From: Pirellulaceae bacterium
GTDB taxonomy: Bacteria > Planctomycetota > Planctomycetia > Pirellulales > Pirellulaceae
Direction: 5' to 3'
Length of the DNA stretch: 10,407 nucleotides
NCBI GenBank assembly: GCA_030744095.1
Contig: JASLRF010000420.1
Location: forward strand, 1-10,407
Shown here: positions 6,318 to 10,407 of the stretch, in pieces
How the letters are laid out: the number at the start of each line of letters is the position of its first letter
How positions within the stretch are numbered: the first letter of the stretch is position 1
The notes under the pieces: model-generated
Database searches by the model: none
The model's input: only the letters and a program-made list of their open reading frames with translations
What the model was told of the DNA's origin: nothing
Program-made: the position numbers and the translations under genes

Positions 6318-6344
6318 CCAAATACGGGGACATTCCCTATTTGG
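6318..6344. repeat. REP-like palindromic element (CCAAATA ... GGGACATTCCC ... TATTTGG)
   Basis: The outer arms CCAAATA (6318-6324) and TATTTGG (6338-6344) are exact inverted copies. Inside, GGGA (6327-6330) pairs with TCCC (6334-6337) around CAT, leaving only a two-base CG bulge. The GGGACATTCCC core flanked by AT-rich arms resembles palindromes often found near REP-associated (Y1, IS200-like) transposases; none is present in this window. It lies between the divergent mfnB unit and rnd, inside the longest open frame reaching rnd, which supports the downstream start chosen for rnd. Confidence 0.5.
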
Positions 6345-6440
6345 CTGCGGCCCTGCCGCGTCAGGAACCGTCGTCTGGAAAAAGCGACCCGTCTTCACTA
6401 CGATGAGCCGATCAGTTCAAGGCCAACCAGTGGGTTCTAC

Positions 6441-7643
6441 GTGAAATACGCATACATCGATAACCAAGAGAAGCTGGCTGATTTCTGCGACGAAATCGCA
6501 GATTGCCCCGTGATTGGTTTTGACACGGAGTTCATCTCGGAGGACAGTTATCGTCCCGAATTGTGTTTGGTTCAGGTCGCTGCGGGATCGAAACTGGGGA
6601 TCATTGACCCGCTTGCGACAGGGGATGTGTCTTCTTTTTGGCGGGTTTTGGCGGCACCGGGCCATACTACAATTGTGCACGCCGGCCGCGAAGAATTTCG
6701 ATTTTGTGCCCATGCAATCAACCAGCGCGCTAGCGGTTGGTTCGACATACAGCTGGCCGCTGGTTTCGTAGGGCTCGAATACCCGGCGGCCTATTCGACG
6801 CTGATTTCAAAACTACTAGGCAAGACGTTGCCAAAGGGCGAGACGCGGACGGATTGGCGCAGGCGACCACTTTCCGACCGTCAACTGGAGTATGCGTTGC
6901 AAGATGTGCTGTACCTCGAACCGATCCGTGACTTGCTGATGGAGCAGCTGGTCAACCTTGATCGGCTGTCTTGGTTGGAAGAAGATCTGGAACGGTGGCA
7001 AACTCGACTTGAACACGACGAGAGTCAGGAACGTTGGCGGCGCGTGTCCGGTATCAACGGTCTCTCTCGCCGATCGCTGGCGATCGTAAAGGAAATCTGG
7101 AGGTGGCGCGATGGCGAGGCCCAGCGACGCGACTGCCCCCAGCGAAGGGTGTTACGAGATGATCTGATTGTGGAATTGGCTCGACGAAAAACTGCTGACC
7201 CGCGCCGAATTAAAGCCGTGCGTGGACTCGAACGGTTGAAGCGGCATCACGAAGCATTGGCTGTGCAGATTCAGGTTGCCTTGGATCTCCCTGACGATCA
7301 GTGTCCAGAACCAATGTCGCGCCGTGGGAGAAGCTCGGCGCAATTCGGTTTACTAGGCCAATTCCTGAATTCGGCGCTGGGGACGATCTGCCGTTCAGCG
7401 AAACTAGCGCCAACGGTGGTGGGGACCATCCAGGATGTACGAGATCTCATCGCCTTTCGATTGGGAATTGATCAGCCGTCAGGAGGCCGACCACCGGCGC
7501 TGGCGGAAGGTTGGCGGGCCGATGTGGTGGGGTGCGTTATGGATGACCTGCTCGCCGGAAAGTTGGCGATTCGCGTGGACGACGTCCATGCGGACCAGCC
7601 ATTAGCGTTCCAACGACTCGGGGCTGGAGAATCGACGAACTAG
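6441..7643 (+). CDS. rnd: Ribonuclease D (DEDDy 3'-5' exonuclease with HRDC domain)
   Basis: A 400-residue cytoplasmic 3'-5' exoribonuclease of the type that trims tRNA and other stable RNA 3' ends. The exonuclease fold covers residues 4 to about 170: Exo I GFDTEF with D28 and E30, HAGREEF at 80-86, DIQLAAGFVG near 102-111, the RNase D-typical KGETRTDWRRRPLSDRQ, and Exo III Y151-x3-D155 (YALQD). In the Exo II box the usual aspartate (H-A-x3-D) is glutamate E85. Residues about 197-285 look like an HRDC domain (RVSGINGLSRRSLAIVKEIW ... RRDCPQRRVLRDDLI), and a second helical domain (NSALGTICRSAKLAPTVVGT) closes the protein, as in long RNase D forms. GTG at 6441 was chosen because the fold starts at YIDNQEKL; the frame runs to 6216 but crosses the REP-like palindrome and looks non-coding. 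The ribosome site is weak. It is divergent from the mfnB unit. Confidence 0.9.
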   Translation: MKYAYIDNQEKLADFCDEIADCPVIGFDTEFISEDSYRPELCLVQVAAGSKLGIIDPLATGDVSSFWRVLAAPGHTTIVHAGREEFRFCAHAINQRASGWFDIQLAAGFVGLEYPAAYSTLISKLLGKTLPKGETRTDWRRRPLSDRQLEYALQDVLYLEPIRDLLMEQLVNLDRLSWLEEDLERWQTRLEHDESQERWRRVSGINGLSRRSLAIVKEIWRWRDGEAQRRDCPQRRVLRDDLIVELARRKTADPRRIKAVRGLERLKRHHEALAVQIQVALDLPDDQCPEPMSRRGRSSAQFGLLGQFLNSALGTICRSAKLAPTVVGTIQDVRDLIAFRLGIDQPSGGRPPALAEGWRADVVGCVMDDLLAGKLAIRVDDVHADQPLAFQRLGAGESTN

Positions 7644-7644
7644 G

Positions 7645-7732
7645 CGATGCTTAGCAGTGTCCGATCTTTTATTGTCGTCTTTCGCGGAGCGAAAGGCGAC
7701 GATCGGACAGCAATTCCTCGAACGATGCTTAG
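7645..7732. repeat. 10-bp direct repeats (CGATGCTTAG) flanking a hairpin
   Basis: CGATGCTTAG occurs at 7645-7654 and exactly again at 7723-7732. The 68 bases between contain a long imperfect hairpin. Direct repeats around a palindromic insert are what a target-site duplication of a small non-autonomous element would look like, though 10 bp and no intact transposase make this only a possibility. Confidence 0.45.
7658..7709 (+). terminator. Long stem-loop after rnd, likely terminator or repeat hairpin
   Basis: TGTCCGATC (7658-7666) pairs with GATCGGACA (7701-7709), and inside it GTCGTCTTTCGC (7674-7685) pairs with GCGAAAGGCGAC (7689-7700) with one G-U pair and a 3-base loop; TTTTATT bulges on the 5' side. 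It begins 15 bases after the rnd stop. No T-run follows the full stem, so it may protect the 3' end or end transcription through structure alone. Similar TTTCGC/GCGAAA palindromes recur in planctomycete genomes (recollection). Confidence 0.5.
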
Positions 7733-7859
7733 ATATGAATGCGCAGTTTGTAATTCAGATTCACGAGCTTTTTCAGACGATTCTTGGGAGTCGACGGTGC
7801 AATCATTTTCAAACCCCGCTTAGCTGTTGTGTGTAACGTGTTTTGATCATCCGCCCAGC

Positions 7860-7882
7860 GTGCACACTGAGTGTGCACACTG
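7860..7882. promoter_or_regulatory. Operator-like palindrome AGTGTGCACACT with repeated half site
   Basis: AGTGTGCACACT (7870-7881) is a perfect 12-bp palindrome. The preceding GTGCACACTG (7860-7869) is repeated at 7873-7882, so an extra half site lies next to it. It sits about 105 bases before the SMP-30-like start and just upstream of a TTGACC, a position suited to a transcription factor acting on that promoter. No regulator gene is nearby. Confidence 0.45.
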
Positions 7883-7987
7883 GAGTATTCGATTTGACCA
7901 CGTGTGGCATGGTATCCTAAAGGTCTGTCGGTCTGGATCGCCAATTAATGCCGTTCTCTCTGGTTAGAATTCGAGTGAGGTTGTGCC

Positions 7988-9004
7988 GTGTCTCTAAGTG
8001 CCTGCCATCGTGGCATGAGCGACAAAGTGGTGGCTTTTTGGATGTGCATCGTGTTGCTGTGCGGCGCAAGTTTGTGGGGCACACCGCAGCCGAAGGAATC
8101 GCAGTCGAAGGAATTGCCGCCATCGCATGAAGTCTCTCCTCAGCTCTACGCGACGGGGTTCGAGTTTGCCGAAGGGCCAGCATTTGATCGCCACGGCGCG
8201 TTGTATGTCGTTAACTACCGTGGATTAGGTCACATCGGGCGGATCACGCCCGATGGGACCGCTTCAATCTGGTGTGATCTTAATGAACTTGCCCCCGTCG
8301 AAGGAAAGCGGGCTCAGGCAAACGGGCTGAAAGTCGACATCGAAGATCGTCTGATCGTGGCGGATGCAGGCGGCGGTCGGTTGTTGCGAGTTTCTGCGGA
8401 CGGCAAGAGTGTCGAAGTGTTAGCCGATCGCTTTGAGGGAATGCGATTCAATGCGATCAACGACGTGGCGTTAGATCATAAAGGCAATATTTACTTCTCT
8501 GATCCCGGTGGCTCAAGCCGCGAGAATCCGGTTGGGGCAGTGTATCGCTTTGCAATTGCAACCAAGCAAGTGACGCAGTTGGCCAGCGGGTTTGCTTTTC
8601 CAAACGGTTTGGCAGTAACGCCCGATCAAGGCAGCTTGTGTCTGGCCGAAAGTCAGAACCACCGGATTCTGATTTTTGACCTGACCGAAAGTGGTGCTAC
8701 TAATCAGCGAGTCCTGGTGGATTTTCCACAACAAGACGAAGGAGTCATCAAGGGCGGTGAGTTCTCGCCTGACGGTATGATCTTTGACGCTTCTGGACGC
8801 CTGTTCGTTGCGATGTGGAACGGCGGTGTGATCAATGTGGTCGATGTTCCCTCAGGAAAGTTGCTCCGCCAGTACGACGCCGGTGGTGATCGGGCAACTA
8901 ACTGCCATTTTTTTGGCGGTTTTTTGTACACGACGGTGGCAGCAAAAGAAGCGGTGTTTCGCTTGAAACTGGGCGTCGATGGGTTCAGCTATACACGACC
9001 GTAG
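7988..9004 (+). CDS. Exported SMP-30/gluconolactonase-like beta-propeller protein
   Basis: A 338-residue protein of the SMP-30/gluconolactonase/LRE-like family (PF08450), a six-bladed propeller that usually binds a divalent metal and hydrolyses lactones. Candidate metal ligands are in family positions: E62 (FAEGP at 60-64), N159 (AINDVALD), N206 (FPNGLAV) and D262 (SPDGMIFD); QANGL at 110-114 may touch substrate. Repeated D-x-x-G-x-hydrophobic turns (FDRHGALY, LDHKGNIYFSD, FDASGRLFVA) mark the blades. Start: GTG at 7988, with GAGG 7 bases upstream; ATG at 8015 is the alternative. Residues about 14-30 are hydrophobic, as in a signal peptide; the nearby cysteines do not form a clean lipobox. 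A short repeat, KES-QS-KEL, follows the signal region. Substrate unknown; planctomycetes have many such paralogues. Exact enzyme activity is not claimed. Confidence 0.88.
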   Translation: MSLSACHRGMSDKVVAFWMCIVLLCGASLWGTPQPKESQSKELPPSHEVSPQLYATGFEFAEGPAFDRHGALYVVNYRGLGHIGRITPDGTASIWCDLNELAPVEGKRAQANGLKVDIEDRLIVADAGGGRLLRVSADGKSVEVLADRFEGMRFNAINDVALDHKGNIYFSDPGGSSRENPVGAVYRFAIATKQVTQLASGFAFPNGLAVTPDQGSLCLAESQNHRILIFDLTESGATNQRVLVDFPQQDEGVIKGGEFSPDGMIFDASGRLFVAMWNGGVINVVDVPSGKLLRQYDAGGDRATNCHFFGGFLYTTVAAKEAVFRLKLGVDGFSYTRP

Positions 9005-9165
9005 GGAGCAGTTCGTTGGCTTTCGAACCAGTCGCATTTGCAGGCTGTGAACAAGCGGAGGCCAGTTTCAGCAATGTGGCAAAACCGAATATTCTGTCGC
9101 CGCAACTGCCTCGCCAACGCTCCTTGTTGCCGGGCTACCCAATATCAACAGATGGCAAAATGAGA

Positions 9166-9198
9166 ATGCCGAGGGCCTTTGAGAAAAGCCCTCGGCAT
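9166..9198 (-). terminator. Strong hairpin terminator between convergent genes
   Basis: ATGCCGAGGGC (9166-9176) and GCCCTCGGCAT (9188-9198) form a perfect 11-bp stem with an 11-base loop (TTT and AAA in the loop could pair further). On the minus strand, after the DUF11 gene stop at 9233, it is followed by TCTCATTTTG, an acceptable T-rich tail. It is also 162 bases after the SMP-30-like stop and may act on both strands. The rest of 9005-9232 shows nothing but a weak GTTCG/CGAAC hairpin at 9011-9028. Confidence 0.7.
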
Positions 9199-9232
9199 AA
9201 TGCCGCTCTCTAGCGTACCCCGTTCGTGCTGC

Positions 9233-10407
9233 CTAACGTTGTGGCTCTGCCACGTCGTCACCGAAGAAGTGCGTCGACTCTTCCGCAACCAGTCGCGTCT
9301 CCGGTTCGGTACTCGTCGTTTCGACCCGGAAGCGATGGTTGCCCGCACGGTCCGCCACGGCCACGATTGTCAGCTTGATCTGATCACCAGGGCCGATTCG
9401 AGGAATCGTCTGGAAGAGCACCTGCCCAGGCACTATTTCCGCGACGGCTCCTTGTGCCCGGACGGGTTCAACGCCATCGGAGAATTGCGCGACGACCTTG
9501 ATATCTTCAGCTGCCTTGGTGCCTCGGTTTTCGATGGTGATTTCATAATTGGCCTTCGTACCGACAGCCGTCGGTCCTTGGGGATCGTTAACTTGCAATT
9601 TGAGGTCAGCCAGGGCGTCGACACGCGTGACGAATGACGCTGACGCGGCAAGTTCGCTTTCCGATTCGGCGTGCACTTCCAAGCGATTGTCGCCGGGTGC
9701 CGTCAACTGGCACTGCACTGCAAAGACACGTTCAGCACCTGGCGCCAGAGGACCAACGCGTTTGACCATTCCTTGGTTGGCGGGTGTCAAATCGCCACCA
9801 GCGATGAACTTGGCACCGTCGGGGAGCAGCACTTTGGCGAGCACGCCGCTGGCCGTCGCATTGCCCGTGTTACGAACACGAATCTCGTACGTGCCTACAC
9901 CACCAGCAAACTTGCGTTGCGAACCCGCCACGGTCAATTCGAGGTTGGCTCGACGTACGAGGACTTCCTCCGACGCCTCGGCCCGGAGACCATTTCCACC
10001 TATTGCGATTGCGGACACGGGAAGTGTACCTGCCTGCCGAGACGTTAATTCGACGCTGATTTCCGTCTGCGCTCCCGCGGCCAGCGTGCCAACTCGTTTG
10101 GTCGGCAAGTTCTGAGCACCATAGGAGAAGTCGACCGACACGTCGTCGGCGTCACCCGTACCAGGGTTTGTTAACTGTATCGTGTAAACGGCGGTTTCAC
10201 CGTACAAGATGTCTTTCGGTCCGAAGACGGACAATTCTAATTGTGGTCGCTGTACTACGATCTGTGCCAGCGATGTTTCTGGACGTACAGTCCAGTCGAT
10301 TGCCAGCCCGAAGTTTCGGTCTTTGGTGGGAATCACGGAGAGACGAAGCGTCTCTTGACCCTCTGCAGACAATTGACTGACATTCCAGATTAGCCGTTGA
10401 CCGTTAC
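9233..10407 (-). CDS. DUF11/CARDB-type Ig-repeat protein (partial, 5' end outside window)
   Basis: About 390 residues of C-terminal sequence are visible; the frame is open to the right edge, where it reads NGQRLIWNVSQLSAEGQETL, so the N-terminus and true start are outside. At least three immunoglobulin-like repeats of the DUF11/CARDB type follow, roughly at 10243-9953, 9949-9620 and 9613-9278. Each has the pattern 'YTIQLTNPGTGDADDVSV', 'YEIRVRNTGNATASGVLA' or 'YEITIENRGTKAAEDIKV' followed by G-x-L-x-PG-x-x-x-x-x (for example VGPLAPGAERVF). The chain ends with a short tail, ESTHFFGDD, then TAG at 9233-9235. Such repeats build long extracellular or cell-surface proteins, common in planctomycetes and possibly adhesive or structural. 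No catalytic motif is visible. Export is expected but the signal peptide is not in view. Named from repeat pattern. Confidence 0.85.
   Translation of the reverse strand, partial: NGQRLIWNVSQLSAEGQETLRLSVIPTKDRNFGLAIDWTVRPETSLAQIVVQRPQLELSVFGPKDILYGETAVYTIQLTNPGTGDADDVSVDFSYGAQNLPTKRVGTLAAGAQTEISVELTSRQAGTLPVSAIAIGGNGLRAEASEEVLVRRANLELTVAGSQRKFAGGVGTYEIRVRNTGNATASGVLAKVLLPDGAKFIAGGDLTPANQGMVKRVGPLAPGAERVFAVQCQLTAPGDNRLEVHAESESELAASASFVTRVDALADLKLQVNDPQGPTAVGTKANYEITIENRGTKAAEDIKVVAQFSDGVEPVRAQGAVAEIVPGQVLFQTIPRIGPGDQIKLTIVAVADRAGNHRFRVETTSTEPETRLVAEESTHFFGDDVAEPQR

Larger units (their letters stand above)
7644..7987. other. Intergenic region between rnd and the SMP-30-like gene
   Basis: These 344 bases hold no convincing gene. 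They contain a hairpin framed by 10-bp direct repeats (7645-7732), a 12-bp palindrome with an extra half site (7860-7882), and a possible TTGACC -35 (7894-7899) for the downstream gene, whose -10 is unclear. A minus-strand frame of 25 codons (7806-7729, ending KLVNLNYKLRIHI) is open and basic but has only a weak GGGG before its ATG, so it was not called. Confidence 0.6.

Noticed and set aside
6216..6440. Extended N-terminus of the RNase D frame (75 extra codons)
   Set aside because: The extension crosses the REP-like palindrome and another hairpin, begins at TTG with no ribosome site, and lies before the first conserved strand of the nuclease fold.
7729..7944. Minus-strand open frame of 71 codons, or its 25-codon end starting at 7806
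   Set aside because: It spans the palindrome at 7860-7882, lacks a good ribosome site and shows no recognisable motif. The 25-codon end has plausible codons but no supporting evidence beyond that.
9549..10115. Plus-strand open frame (188 codons)
   Set aside because: It is antisense to the DUF11-repeat gene, and its translation is Ala-, Arg- and Ser-rich without any motif.

Overview
The window looks like chromosomal DNA of a planctomycete, most likely of the Pirellulales. This rests on gene content, not on a search: a methanofuran-type mfnB gene, a DUF11-repeat protein, a protein made of several STN-like modules with no secretin channel, a very short protein carrying an 'ALPGTDEK...GLPLWHPSDR' signature, and GC-rich sequence with many non-ATG starts and short intergenic hairpins. 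No rRNA, tRNA, CRISPR array, transposase or phage gene is visible.

Layout. Positions 1-114 hold the 3' end of an unidentified + strand gene. Next comes a minus-strand group (2636 to 129): a HEAT/TPR protein starting at TTG, glycerol kinase glpK, and a small two-helix membrane protein whose ATG overlaps the glpK stop codon. A divergent + strand gene (2904-4076) encodes an exported protein with three STN-like modules and one secretin N1-like module; a hairpin terminator follows it. A second minus-strand group (6149 to 4130) holds a two-TM protein with a possible PH-like domain, mfnB (ATGA overlap with the TM gene), a 67-residue planctomycete-type protein with its own likely promoter, and a PHA-granule-region family protein. 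On the + strand follow a ribonuclease D with HRDC domain (6441-7643) and an exported SMP-30/gluconolactonase-like protein (7988-9004). The last gene, on the minus strand, is the 3' part of a DUF11/CARDB-type Ig-repeat protein that runs off the right edge, separated from the SMP-30 gene by a strong convergent hairpin.

How the genes may work together. glpK makes glycerol-3-phosphate and lacks the regulatory segments known from enterobacterial and Gram-positive enzymes. mfnB makes the furan precursor of methanofuran-type C1 carriers, consistent with tetrahydromethanopterin-linked C1 metabolism in planctomycetes; no other gene of that pathway is in the window. The STN, SMP-30 and DUF11 proteins are envelope or exported proteins of uncertain role. 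No clear new multi-gene system was found. The best leads are the mfnB/membrane-protein coupled pair, the channel-less STN protein, a conservative substitution in the RNase D active site, a hairpin flanked by 10-bp direct repeats after the RNase D gene, and a REP-like palindrome in the 6.3 kb intergenic region.
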